62,536 nt of DNA from positions 1 to 62,536 of the forward strand of contig JAJDTL010000053.1 in the NCBI GenBank assembly GCA_022827195.1, in the 5' to 3' direction. Every line of letters starts with the position of its first letter. Within the stretch, counting starts at the first letter, position 1. The DNA is from Caldilineaceae bacterium (GTDB lineage: Bacteria; Chloroflexota; Anaerolineae; Caldilineales; Caldilineaceae). Shown here piece after piece: positions 33,332 to 41,806 of this stretch. Under the pieces are notes generated by a model that saw only the letters and a program-made list of their open reading frames with translations, was not told the origin of the DNA and ran no database searches. The position numbers were made by a program, and so were the translations under genes.

Positions 33332-34140
33332 CTAAACCTCGCTGACATTTCGTTCAAGCCATATGCGAGTAGCGGCAAAGTGCAGGAAAGCCATGAAACG
33401 CCGTGCTAGTTTTTCATAGCGGGTGAAAATGCGTCGATACCACTTGGTTCTGTTGATGAATTGATTCTGTTGATGAAGCGTTCGACGATGTTGCGCTCTT
33501 TGTAGCGGAGGCGATCATAGTCCCGCGCGGTCGTTTGCGATCGCGGCGAGAAGGGATGATCAGCTCGACCTGTCTGGCTGAGACCAGTTCTCCTAGCAAG
33601 TCGGAACTGTAGTCTTTATCGGCAATGACAGCGTCGAAATGGAAAGGTGCGAGCAACGATTCAGCCTGGGAAAGGTCATGGCGCTCGCCACCGGTCAAGA
33701 TGAACTGTACGGGGAAGCCAGGCGCATCGACGAGGAGATGGATCTTGCTGCTGAAGCCACCCCGGCTCCGTCCTAGGCACTGTTCGTTCTGACGCCCCCC
33801 TTTTTTGGAGCCGCCCGCGGCGCACATGTGGGCGCGAACAGCTGTACTGTCGGGCATGACCGCTGCCATGTCCGGGTCTTGCGCGAACAGTTTGAACATG
33901 TCGGCCCAAACACCGTTCTCTTCCCAGCGTGCGTAGCGCTTGAAGACACTGTTCCGCTTGCCAAGGTCGGCTGGCAGTTCACGCCACTGTGCGCCACTGG
34001 GCGCCGCTGCGCAGAATCCAGTGCACTGCTTCGACGAAACGGCGACACTTGTCCTCTTGCCCCGCATAGGCACGAGGGTGTCCTTGCAGAAATGCGTACA
34101 GTGTCTGCCACTTATGGTCGGCAATCTTAAAGGTAGACAT
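33332..34140 (-). pseudogene. IS5-family transposase, frameshifted (copy A)
   Basis: DDE transposase remnant. The N-terminus MSTFKIADHKWQTLYAFLQG (start 34140) is in one frame. A 10-nt insertion near 33990 absent from copy B moves the rest into another frame (SGAQWRELPADLGKRNSVFK onward). At the AAAAAAG run it has six Gs where copy B has five, so both halves are joined without slippage. DSTAVRAH and DKDYSSDLL keep the two catalytic Asp residues. One extra base near 33526 (PRGTMIAS versus PRGYDRL) then destroys the region of the catalytic Glu. A 17-bp duplication near the C-terminus is shared with copy B. It cannot encode an active enzyme. Confidence 0.85.
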
Positions 34141-34192
34141 CCTACCATTGTCGCCATTTTGACAGAATCCTTCAAACGTCAACGAAACCTGG
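33335..34192 (-). mobile_element. IS5-family insertion sequence, copy A (defective)
   Basis: About 858 bp, nearly identical to copy B at 35994-36836 and in the same orientation. The ends share the core TCGCTGAC (left) and TCGTTGAC (right, read on the minus strand), giving short imperfect terminal inverted repeats. Exact borders are uncertain by a few bases and no clear target duplication is seen. It lies between the decarboxylase gene and the ABC permease. Confidence 0.8.
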
Positions 34193-34298
34193 CTTTACCG
34201 TCCCCCGCATTGATGTAACGGAGCATATGCTCTTTGCCCCAGTGAAGGTAGACGCCACCTTAGCCCTGCTTCATGACCGCCCAGCCGCCGACGGTCCT

Positions 34299-35057
34299 TT
34301 AGCCTTCCCGCCAGTCCATCTTGCGACCAACCATCCAGAAGCTGATGAGGATGAAGGCGATGAGAATGGCGGCGTCCAGCAGAAGCCGTGACGTAATTGG
34401 GCCCATAAGAACTTGGCGCAATGCGGAGGCAGCGTAGGTAGCCGGGCTCAGGAATCCGAGCCAAACCAGCCAATCAGGGAGGCGGTCCGGTGGAATCAAC
34501 ACGGGCCCGATCGTCAACATCAGAATCGTCAATAGCCGTCCCACGGCGGCGGATTCCTCCGGCGTTCGAAAGCTGACACCCAGCAGCGCGCCGACCCCGG
34601 CCAGTGGAAGGGCGCAAAGCGGCACGACCAGGATAGCTGATGGGTGAAGATGAAGTTGCAATCCCAGAATCCAGGATCCTCCGACTAGGACAACAGCCAG
34701 AGAAGGCAAAAGCAGCATCAAGAAGGCAGCTGATGCTGCCAGAATCAACATCGCCTTGCGAATCGGCAAAGTGGCGAAGTAGTCCAGACTGCCAGCGGTT
34801 TTCATGTAAGCGAAATGGCTGATCATTTTTCCCATATGTTCAAAGAGCAACGCCATGACCAGATTCCCGACGAGGACGAAGGAAAGCACGTGCGTTCCCA
34901 ACTGGCGTGCGAATGAGCCGAGCAAAAGAATTCCGAATATTGGAAGGACCGTACCCGTCAGCGCGAGATTTCGCCAAGCCCAGCGCCAGTTGCTCAGCTC
35001 AATGAGAAACAGATCCCAGAACTGCAAGTATGGAGGAAGAGGCGATCGGGTTTTCAT
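34299..35057 (-). CDS. ABC-2 type transporter permease
   Basis: A 252-residue membrane protein with six predicted helices in the ABC-2 arrangement: segments near 23-43, 53-73, 105-125, 133-150, 168-190 and 222-242. GVGALLGVSFRTPEESAAVGRL and LSPATYAASALRQVL match the conserved ABC-2 permease C-half. It would export a lipid, drug or polymer with the adjacent ATPase. ATG 35057 overlaps the ATPase stop as ATGA, so the two are translationally coupled. The gene lies between two IS5 copies, and its codons are visibly less G/C-rich than those of neighbours. Confidence 0.87.
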   Translation of the reverse strand: MKTRSPLPPYLQFWDLFLIELSNWRWAWRNLALTGTVLPIFGILLLGSFARQLGTHVLSFVLVGNLVMALLFEHMGKMISHFAYMKTAGSLDYFATLPIRKAMLILAASAAFLMLLLPSLAVVLVGGSWILGLQLHLHPSAILVVPLCALPLAGVGALLGVSFRTPEESAAVGRLLTILMLTIGPVLIPPDRLPDWLVWLGFLSPATYAASALRQVLMGPITSRLLLDAAILIAFILISFWMVGRKMDWREG

Positions 35058-35971
35058 GCGGTGAAATGCAGATAGAGGTCTTCCAGAGTCGCCGAATGGA
35101 GCTGGAAGTCGTCGACTTGTGCGTTGTTCAGCACGACCAGAGCAGTTTCGACCTGGCGCTGATCGAGCCGCACAAGCCAATGGCCGGGGGCGAGTTCCTG
35201 GGGGCGAAAGTCTTCGGGAAGATCAGGAGGCGTTTCCGGCTGGAAGCGCAGTTCCAGTCTAAGCCGCTGGTTCAGCTGCTTCTTCAGAGTTGAAGGTTTA
35301 CCGAGAGCCACCAGGTGACCACTGTGCATGATGCCTACTCGTTGGATGATCTTTTCGGCTTCTATGGCGTCGTGGGTGATGAAAATGATCGTCGTGCCCC
35401 GCTCCTTGTTTTCAGTTCGCAAGGTCTCCCAAACATGCCTGCGCCTCTGGGGGGCCAATTCATTGGTCGGCTCATCAAGGATGAGAACAGGCGGCTGCCC
35501 AGCCATGGACGCGGCCAGTTGTAGCAGGCGCTGCTGCCCACCGGAAAGGCGCGAACACAGTTCGGCCCGAAGGTCGTTCAGGTCCCACAGTTGCAGCAGT
35601 CGTTCCCTTTCCCGGGCGGCTTCCTTGCGACTGCACCCTCGCAGGTGTGAAGTAAAGTACAGGGCCTCGCTCACGGTCAGCGAGTTGAGAGTTCGGGCGG
35701 TTTGGGGCATGTAGCCAACGAATCGTGGCACGAGCAACGGGTCTTCCTGGACAGTTCTGCCAAACAGTTTCACCGATCCGCTCGTCGGGCGCAGCAGATT
35801 CGCCATCTGCTTGACAAGGGTAGACTTGCCCGCACCGTTGTCGCCCAAAATCCCAAAGATTTCGCCTGCTTCCACGATGAAGCTGATGTCGTCGTTGGCC
35901 GGCGTGTGTTGACCGGGGTAGTACTTGGAGAGGCGCGATACAGAATATACGCTGCCTGATTCGTTGTTCAT
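35054..35971 (-). CDS. ABC transporter ATP-binding protein
   Basis: A 305-residue ATPase of the ABC-2/drug-export type. Walker A is GDNGAGKST (43-51), the signature is LSGGQQ (142-147), Walker B is LILDEPT (163-169), and the switch histidine is in FITHD. The D-loop reads ELAPQRR rather than the usual LDP form. About 80 C-terminal residues form an accessory domain (RLRLELRFQPE onward). ATG 35971 has no good ribosome binding site, and only ~22 bp separate it from IS copy B, so the natural promoter has probably been cut off or replaced by one from the IS. It is coupled to the permease by ATGA. Confidence 0.93.
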   Translation of the reverse strand: MNNESGSVYSVSRLSKYYPGQHTPANDDISFIVEAGEIFGILGDNGAGKSTLVKQMANLLRPTSGSVKLFGRTVQEDPLLVPRFVGYMPQTARTLNSLTVSEALYFTSHLRGCSRKEAARERERLLQLWDLNDLRAELCSRLSGGQQRLLQLAASMAGQPPVLILDEPTNELAPQRRRHVWETLRTENKERGTTIIFITHDAIEAEKIIQRVGIMHSGHLVALGKPSTLKKQLNQRLRLELRFQPETPPDLPEDFRPQELAPGHWLVRLDQRQVETALVVLNNAQVDDFQLHSATLEDLYLHFTA

Positions 35972-35989
35972 GATTGCAGAGGCAAGTGA

Positions 35990-36785
35990 CTAGGGCTCGT
36001 TGACTTTTCGTTCAAGCCATATGCGAGTAGCGGCAAAGTGCAGGAAAGCCATGAAGTGTCGTGCTTGTTTTTCATTGCGGGTGAAAATGCTTCGATACCA
36101 CTTGGTTCTGTTGATGAATTGATTCTGTTGATGAAGCGTTCGACGATGTTGCGCTCTTTGTAGCGAAGGCGGTCGTAGCCCCGCGGTTGCTTGCGATAGC
36201 GGCGAGAAGGGATGACCACCTCGACCTGTCTGGCTGAGACCAGTTCTCCTAGCAAGTCGGAACTGTAGTCTTTATCGCCAATGGCAGCGTCAAAATGGAA
36301 AGGTGCGAGCAACGATTCAGCCTGGGAAAGGTCATGGCGTTCACCACCGGTCAAGATGAACTGTAAGGGGAGGCCAAGCGCATCGACGAGGTGATGGATC
36401 TTGCTGCTGAAGCCACCCCGGCTCCGTCCTAGGCACTGTTTGTTTTGACGCCCCCTTTTTTGGAACCGCCCGCGGCGCACATGTGGGCGCGAACAGCTGT
36501 ACTGTCCGGCATGACCGCTGCCATGTCGGGGTCTTGCGCGAACAGTTTGAACATGTCGGCCCAAACACCGTTCTCTTCCCGGCGTGCGTAGCGCTTGAAG
36601 ACACTGTTCCACTTGCCAAGGTCGGCTGGCAGTTCACGCCACTGGGCGCCGGTGCGCAGAATCCAGTGCACTGCTTCAACGAAACGGCGACACTTTTCCT
36701 CTTGCCCCGCATAGGCACGAGGGTGTCCTTGCAGAAATGGGTACAGTTTCTGCCACTGAAGGTCGGCAAGCTTATAGGTAGACAT
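35990..36785 (-). pseudogene. IS5-family transposase, two-frame (copy B), C-terminus altered
   Basis: OrfA runs from ATG 36785 (MSTYKLADLQWQKLYPFLQG) to a stop just after SKKGGVKTNSA. OrfB continues in the -1 frame with GRQNKQCLGRSRGG. The switch lies at an AAAAAAG run near 36459, the kind of slippery site used by IS5-group elements for -1 frameshifting, so this part may be functional. The catalytic Asp residues are in DSTAVRAH and GDKDYSSDLL, and the Glu in ERNIVERF. A 17-bp duplication then shifts the frame, so the expected end (KWYRSIFTRNEKQARHFM) is replaced by an unrelated ~40-residue tail. Activity is doubtful but not excluded. Confidence 0.75.
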
Positions 36786-36836
36786 CCTACCATTGTCGCC
36801 ACTTTGACAGAATCCTTCAAACGTCAATGAGACCTC
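35994..36836 (-). mobile_element. IS5-family insertion sequence, copy B
   Basis: About 843 bp, in the same orientation as copy A. Ends read GGCTCGTTGAC (left) and GGTCTCATTGAC (right, on the minus strand), an imperfect terminal inverted repeat. It lies directly upstream of the ABC ATPase gene and 62 bp from the end of the MFS gene. Target duplication is not clear. Confidence 0.8.
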
Positions 36837-36898
36837 GCACATTCAAATAGGATGCAATGACCCGGGCGCAGTACTCACATCTCCCGCGGGCCGGACCC

Positions 36899-38248
36899 CT
36901 ACGCCATCTTCATCTCCCCAATCTCCCGCCGCACACCGGCGGCGATGGAAAGTAGTGCCATCATCGCGCCCGCGCCCACAAAGACCCAGCCAAGACTCAG
37001 CTTGATCAGCCCCCCGGAGACGGCGCTTGAAACCGGCGACAGGCCTATCGACGCGACCATGAGCAGGCTCATCACGCGGCCCATCACCCTTTGCGGCGTC
37101 CGCGCCTGTAGCCAGGCCGTAAACATGATGTTCGTGTATCCTCCCATGACGCCGATGACAACAACCAGAGCGGCGGCCGGCCACGTCGCCGTCAGGAAGC
37201 CAAAGGGCATGATCAGAATGCCGCTCAGGACATATGTGAAGACAAGAATACGGCCCAGACCCTTTTGGGGTACAGGCAATACCCCTGCCAGCAACCCGCC
37301 AAACAGTGCGCCGCCGGCATACGCGGAGAAGATTATACCGACGGCCATTGCCCCCTGCGGGAGCTGGGTATCGGCCAATACCGGGATCCCAACAATGACC
37401 GGCCCTTGCACAAAAAGCTCGATCCCCGCAATAAGAACAAAGAGCGTAAACATGGCCGCGTCAGACCGTACAAATCGAAAACCATCGGCAATTGAGGCCC
37501 AGACGCTCTCGCCGCTCTTTTCCTTGGTGGTCTGACTTCCGGCGCTTTGATCCGCCGCTTCCGGCTTCAGTCGCATGAAAGCAAGCAGCAGGAAAGAGAT
37601 CAGAAAAGCCGCCGACACCACCGCAAACGCCAACCCCACACCTGCCGTGTCCGCCCGCGCCCCCGCGGTTACCCCCTCCAGCGCGGGGAGCACACTGCCG
37701 GTGCCGCTGAAAGCGGCGATCAGCGCGCCGGCCAGCATAGGCCCGACAAATCCGCTCGATTCGGTTGTCGTCTGCGTGATGACGTTGGCGTGGCGAAGCT
37801 GTCTGTCCGTTACAATGCGCGGTAGAAGCGCAGACTGTGCCGGGTAGTAGAATGCATCGGCAATCCCTTTGGCCAGGGCGAAGAGATAGAGCAGCCACAG
37901 ATTCAGCCACCCGGCCAGCACGAGCGCCGCCAGGACGGACCCAATCAGGATGCGCGCGATATTGCTCAGTTGGAGTATCAAGCGCGGGGAAGAGCGGTCG
38001 ACAACCGACCCGCCGATGAGCATGAAGAGGACAGTCGGAATGCTGCCAACAGCGATGACCGTACCGACGGCCAGCGCATCTCCGGTAAGGAGCAGAACGA
38101 GCCAGGGGAACGCGATCAGGTCGAACTGATCACCGATGGCAGATAATGTGCCCGCCCCCCATAGCAGTCGGAAGTTGCGGGTCCTGAGCAGCGCCCACAT
38201 CGAGCTGTCCCCGGCCCGTTTGACCTCATCTTTTTTCCCGTCTTCCAA
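36899..38248 (-). CDS. MFS transporter (MefA/EntS-like exporter)
   Basis: A 449-residue, twelve-helix major facilitator of the MFS_3 type that includes macrolide and siderophore exporters. The N-terminal part reads NFRLLWGAGTLSAIGDQFDLIAFPWLV (about 24-50), and the A-motif-like loop GGSVVDRSSPR (about 78-88) follows helix 2. A long loop (about 222-238) divides the two halves. The TTG at 38248 has GGAGGAG with a 9-nt gap. It lies 51 nt downstream of a TetR gene on the same strand, which probably represses it; export of a drug or toxic metabolite is inferred. Confidence 0.9.
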   Translation of the reverse strand: MEDGKKDEVKRAGDSSMWALLRTRNFRLLWGAGTLSAIGDQFDLIAFPWLVLLLTGDALAVGTVIAVGSIPTVLFMLIGGSVVDRSSPRLILQLSNIARILIGSVLAALVLAGWLNLWLLYLFALAKGIADAFYYPAQSALLPRIVTDRQLRHANVITQTTTESSGFVGPMLAGALIAAFSGTGSVLPALEGVTAGARADTAGVGLAFAVVSAAFLISFLLLAFMRLKPEAADQSAGSQTTKEKSGESVWASIADGFRFVRSDAAMFTLFVLIAGIELFVQGPVIVGIPVLADTQLPQGAMAVGIIFSAYAGGALFGGLLAGVLPVPQKGLGRILVFTYVLSGILIMPFGFLTATWPAAALVVVIGVMGGYTNIMFTAWLQARTPQRVMGRVMSLLMVASIGLSPVSSAVSGGLIKLSLGWVFVGAGAMMALLSIAAGVRREIGEMKMA

Positions 38249-38299
38249 CCTGATCTCCTCCGCTCCGTCTTAGAATTTCCCTGTAGCCCGTCGGAAAGG

Positions 38300-38848
38300 C
38301 TATCTTCCCAATCCACGCACGAGCGTGCGCGCGGCAAGTTGCGCGGCATCATTGCGCGCCACGGCCCCCCGGTTCACGGTATACCAGGCGCCCCAGATCA
38401 GAAGGTCGATCGTCTGAACGATCCAAGCCGTGGGTATGTCCGGGGCAAACAGATCTTGCTGCTTCAGCTCCTGAACATACCTGTTCAGCCGCTCAAGCTG
38501 CCGTTCATAGGCTTTGTCGACGTCCGCAATTTCCATCAGATCCGGAAATGACGCCAGATAGAAATACCGGTCTCCAAGCGGCGCCAGAAGTTCAAACATG
38601 GTTCGCAGACTCTCTTCCGGACCCGTATCCGTCCGCAAGACCGAGTCCAGCGTCTTATCGATCTCGCGCAGAGCGTCCATGGCGATTTCCCGCAGAAGGT
38701 CCTGACGTTTGGGAAAGTAGCGTTGAAGCGTGGCGCGTCCGACACCTACCTGTTCGGCAATCTCGCCCAGCGTAGCGCCGTGGTTCGTTGCCAGGACCTG
38801 GCTGGAGGCCCTGAGCAGCTGTTGCCTTCTTGATGTATTCTTGGACAT
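38300..38848 (-). CDS. TetR/AcrR family transcriptional regulator
   Basis: A 182-residue one-component repressor. The N-terminal helix-turn-helix spans about residues 8-52, with TLGEIAEQVGVGRATLQRYFPKRQDLL matching the TetR_N signature. The C-terminal helical domain would bind a ligand. It precedes the MFS gene by 51 nt in the same direction, so it likely controls itself and the exporter. A partial inverted repeat just upstream (38859-38878) is a candidate operator. Confidence 0.92.
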   Translation of the reverse strand: MSKNTSRRQQLLRASSQVLATNHGATLGEIAEQVGVGRATLQRYFPKRQDLLREIAMDALREIDKTLDSVLRTDTGPEESLRTMFELLAPLGDRYFYLASFPDLMEIADVDKAYERQLERLNRYVQELKQQDLFAPDIPTAWIVQTIDLLIWGAWYTVNRGAVARNDAAQLAARTLVRGLGR

Positions 38849-38858
38849 AATAAGTCAA

Positions 38859-38878
38859 TTGTGTCTCATTAGAGCCAA
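38859..38878. promoter_or_regulatory. Candidate TetR operator
   Basis: TTGTGTCTC, ATTA, GAGCCAA reads as an imperfect inverted repeat (TTGGCTC on one arm, GAGACACAA on the other, with two extra bases), about 11-30 bp upstream of the tetR start. The position fits an autorepressor site; the symmetry is partial. Confidence 0.35.
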
Positions 38879-38920
38879 TAGTTATGTAGGATAGATCTCA
38901 ATTAGTAAGACGCTTGCACA

Positions 38921-38990
38921 CACTCATATTCACTAGCCAACACTCGCAATCGCTCGTAAACGCTCGTAGGCACTCATAAACACTCGTACG
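38921..38990. repeat. Seven tandem copies of a 10-bp repeat
   Basis: Seven consecutive 10-base units with consensus CRCTCRTAAA: CACTCATATT, CACTAGCCAA, CACTCGCAAT, CGCTCGTAAA, CGCTCGTAGG, CACTCATAAA, CACTCGTACG. Every unit keeps the period exactly; the second is the most divergent. A possible eighth unit (CGCTTGCACA) precedes it at 38911. It is in non-coding DNA between tetR and hflX. Confidence 0.8.
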
Positions 38991-39164
38991 AGTCTGCGCC
39001 TCCTGCAAGCGATAGTTTGCCAGCCTTCTGCCCAAGTGACCGCCATCCTCTTCCCAGCCGAGCAGATTTCACCAGGATCGTGTACAATAGCCTCACGGTC
39101 GGCGAAGGGTAGGAACTGGCTTCCTTTCGCTTCTCTCCTCTTCACGCTCTCCTCGTCCCGCCGG

Positions 39165-39206
39165 CCACCGACAACCAGCCACCGGCAACCGGCCACCGGC
39201 AACTGC
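39165..39206. repeat. Three tandem copies of a 14-bp repeat
   Basis: CCACCGACAACCAG, CCACCGGCAACCGG and CCACCGGCAACTGC follow directly on each other, ending 24 bp before the hflX start codon. Confidence 0.7.
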
Positions 39207-39230
39207 CGTCTGAAAGGCACACTTACTCGC

Positions 39231-40658
39231 ATGTCAGAAAACCAACACGCCAACCGTACCGGCGGCCTCACGGCCGTCGATGATTTCGCCGGCACAGCGG
39301 AAGGCGCCGCGCCCGCAGTCGTGCGCGATGACCAGGGCCTGATCCTGACCGACAAGCCGGACGAGACGGCCGTTCTGGTCGGCGTCAGCCTGGCGCGCCA
39401 GCCGGGGATTCTCTCGATGGAGGACTCGCTCACCGAGCTGGCGCTGCTGGCCGAGACTGCAGGCCTGGCCGTGCAGGGCTCGCTGACCCAGCGGCTGGTA
39501 CATCCGCACCCGGCCACCTTCATCGGCGCCGGCAAGCTGGGCGAACTGGAGACGCTGGTGTTGGAGCTGGGCGCCAATGTCGTGATCTTCGACGAGGAGC
39601 TTTCCCCGCGCCAGCAGCGGGAGATCGAGCGCGTGCTGGGCCAGGAGATCAAGGTGATCGACCGCACCGCGCTGATCCTTGACATCTTCGCCCGCCACGC
39701 CAAGACGCGCGAGGGCGCGGTGCAGGTGGAGCTGGCGCAGTACGAATACCGGCTGCCGCGCCTGACGCGTGCCTGGACCCACCTGGCGCGACAGGCCGGT
39801 GGACGCGCCGGCGGCGCCAGCGGCGGCGTCGGTGTGCGCGGGCCGGGTGAAACGCAGCTGGAGGTCGACCGCCGCGAGATCGGCCGCCGCATCGCCCACC
39901 TGAAACGGGAGCTGGAGGAGGTCCGCCGCCACCGCGAGCGCTACCGGCAGCGCCGCCAGAGCTCGTCGACGCCGGTGATCGTCGTGGTCGGCTATACGAA
40001 TGCGGGCAAGAGCACGCTGCTCAACGCAGTCACCGATGCCGGTGTTCTGGCGCAGGACCAGCTCTTCGCCACGCTCGACCCGACCACCCGCCGCGTCGAG
40101 CTGCCCAGCGCGCGCACCGCCCTGTTCACCGACACGGTCGGCTTCATTCAGAAACTGCCGACCGCGCTGGTCGCCGCCTTCCGCGCCACGCTGGAGGAGA
40201 TCACCGAGGCGGACCTGCTCCTGCACGTCGTCGACATCTCGCACGCCAACGCCGACGAACAGGTGACGGCGGTGGAGGAGATGCTGGAGGAGCTGGGCGC
40301 CGGCGGCAAGCCGTTGGTTACCGCGCTCAACAAGATCGACCTACTCGATGGCGACCGCTGGGCGGGCGAGGAGTACCCGTCCCCCGTGCCGATCAGCGCG
40401 CGCACCGGCGAGGGCATTCCCGAACTGCTGGCCGCGGTGGACGCAAAGTTGCAGGAAACGATGACACCGCTGCGTTTGCTGCTGCCGTATCACAAGGGCG
40501 ACCTCGTCTCGCTGATCCACGAGCATGGCCGCGTCGAGCGGGAGGAATACACCGAGAACGGAACGCTGATAGAGGGCAGGCTGCCCGCCCATCTGGTCAG
40601 CCGCGTGCAGGGCTGGAGCGTGGCGCAGGTAGAGAGCGGGCAGGGAGAACCGGGATAG
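39231..40658 (+). CDS. hflX: GTPase HflX
   Basis: Ribosome-associated GTPase that splits stalled 70S ribosomes. The N-terminal HflX domain includes HPHPATFIGAGKLGEL (about 91-106) and the linker GVGVRGPGETQLEVDRR (about 199-215). A coiled stretch follows, and then the G domain with G1 GYTNAGKST (254-262), G3 DTVGF and G4 NKID. A C-terminal extension (about 415-475) is present. Residues 1-45 are an extra polar N-terminus. ATG 39231 was chosen over the upstream open frame. It stands alone on this strand, 67 nt before the hydroxyacid dehydrogenase. Confidence 0.95.
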   Translation: MSENQHANRTGGLTAVDDFAGTAEGAAPAVVRDDQGLILTDKPDETAVLVGVSLARQPGILSMEDSLTELALLAETAGLAVQGSLTQRLVHPHPATFIGAGKLGELETLVLELGANVVIFDEELSPRQQREIERVLGQEIKVIDRTALILDIFARHAKTREGAVQVELAQYEYRLPRLTRAWTHLARQAGGRAGGASGGVGVRGPGETQLEVDRREIGRRIAHLKRELEEVRRHRERYRQRRQSSSTPVIVVVGYTNAGKSTLLNAVTDAGVLAQDQLFATLDPTTRRVELPSARTALFTDTVGFIQKLPTALVAAFRATLEEITEADLLLHVVDISHANADEQVTAVEEMLEELGAGGKPLVTALNKIDLLDGDRWAGEEYPSPVPISARTGEGIPELLAAVDAKLQETMTPLRLLLPYHKGDLVSLIHEHGRVEREEYTENGTLIEGRLPAHLVSRVQGWSVAQVESGQGEPG

Positions 40659-40725
40659 AGGACGCGAAAGCGCGCAGATTGTATCGACCAGTTCGATTCG
40701 CACAGGAGAGAGGGCCGCAGAAAAG

Positions 40726-41691
40726 ATGAGCAAGCCTACAGTTGTCGTAACCCGCCAGTTGCCGCCGGCCGCGCTGAACCCGATCCTGGAGCGTTGCGAT
40801 GCCCGCTACTGGGACAGCGAGGAGCCGATCGAACGCGGCACGCTGCTGGAATGGGTGCAGGGCGCAGACGGCCTCTACTGTCTGCTGACGGACACGGTCG
40901 ACGACGAGCTGCTGAACGCGGCCGGACCCGGACTGCGGGTCGTCGCCACAATGTCGGTCGGCTACGACCACGTGGACGTGGCCGCGCTGCGTAAACGGGG
41001 CATCATTTTGGGGAATACACCGGGTGTGTTGACCGAGACGACCGCGGAGCTGGCAGTTGCGCTGCTTCTGGCGACAGCGCGCCGCCTGCCCGAAGGCACG
41101 CATGCGGTCGAGAGCGGCACGTGGCCGATTTGGAGGCCGATGTGGATGACCGGACGCGACATCCACGGCAGCACCGTGGGGATCGTCGGGCTGGGCCGCA
41201 TCGGGGCTGCATTCGCCCGCATGTTGGGCGGCTTCGGCTGCCGCATCCTCTACACCGGCCCCAACGAAAAGCCGGAAGCGGCGCAGGCGGTGAACGCGAC
41301 CTTTGCGCCGATGGACGCGCTGCTGCAAGAGAGCGATTTCGTGGCGGTCCATTGTCCTCTGAACGAGCAGACCCGCGCCCTCTTCAGCACCGAAGCCTTC
41401 GGCAAGATGAAAGCGACCGCCGTCCTGATCAACACCAGCCGAGGCGGGGTCGTCGACCAGGATGCCCTCTACCAGGCGCTCGTGCAGGGCGAGATCGCCG
41501 CAGCCGGACTGGACGTCACCGACCCCGAGCCCCTACCGGCGGACCACCCCCTGGTCTCGCTCGAAAACTGTGTCATTCTACCTCACATCGGCAGCGCCAC
41601 CGTCGCCACCCGCACAAAAATGGCGGTGATGACGACGGAGAACCTGCTTGCCGGTGTCGAGGGAAGGCCGCTGCCGAACCAGGTAGACTGA
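40726..41691 (+). CDS. D-2-hydroxyacid dehydrogenase (glyoxylate/hydroxypyruvate reductase-like)
   Basis: A 321-residue NAD(P)H-dependent reductase of the D-isomer-specific family. The cofactor motif is GIVGLGRIGAAFARML (about 150-165). Catalytic Arg lies in INTSRGGVVDQDAL (near 236), Glu in DVTDPEPLP and His in ILPHIGSAT (near 287). VATMSVGYDHVDV and NTPGVLTETTAELAVALLL are typical of the GRHPR/GyaR branch. It would reduce glyoxylate or hydroxypyruvate. The start has GAGAGGG upstream. Confidence 0.92.
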   Translation: MSKPTVVVTRQLPPAALNPILERCDARYWDSEEPIERGTLLEWVQGADGLYCLLTDTVDDELLNAAGPGLRVVATMSVGYDHVDVAALRKRGIILGNTPGVLTETTAELAVALLLATARRLPEGTHAVESGTWPIWRPMWMTGRDIHGSTVGIVGLGRIGAAFARMLGGFGCRILYTGPNEKPEAAQAVNATFAPMDALLQESDFVAVHCPLNEQTRALFSTEAFGKMKATAVLINTSRGGVVDQDALYQALVQGEIAAAGLDVTDPEPLPADHPLVSLENCVILPHIGSATVATRTKMAVMTTENLLAGVEGRPLPNQVD

Positions 41692-41806
41692 TCGCCGTGA
41701 GCCATCCCTCCAGACTGGCGCGTTTGTCGGAACGGCAGCGACGGTATAGAGTTACGGCAACGAGCAGCGGCGCTTTCGCTACCGAATCGAAAAGGAACTC
41801 CCGGCG

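Larger units (their letters stand above)
38849..39230. other. Divergent intergenic region between tetR and hflX
   Basis: 382 bp holding the tetR operator candidate, the decamer repeat array (38921-38990), a TACAAT -10-like hexamer (39083-39088) without a clear -35, and a 3 x 14 bp tandem repeat (39165-39206) just before hflX. No gene was found. Confidence 0.5.

Noticed and set aside
38921..38990. A CRISPR array
   Set aside because: Units are only 10 bp and directly joined without spacers, and no cas genes are near.
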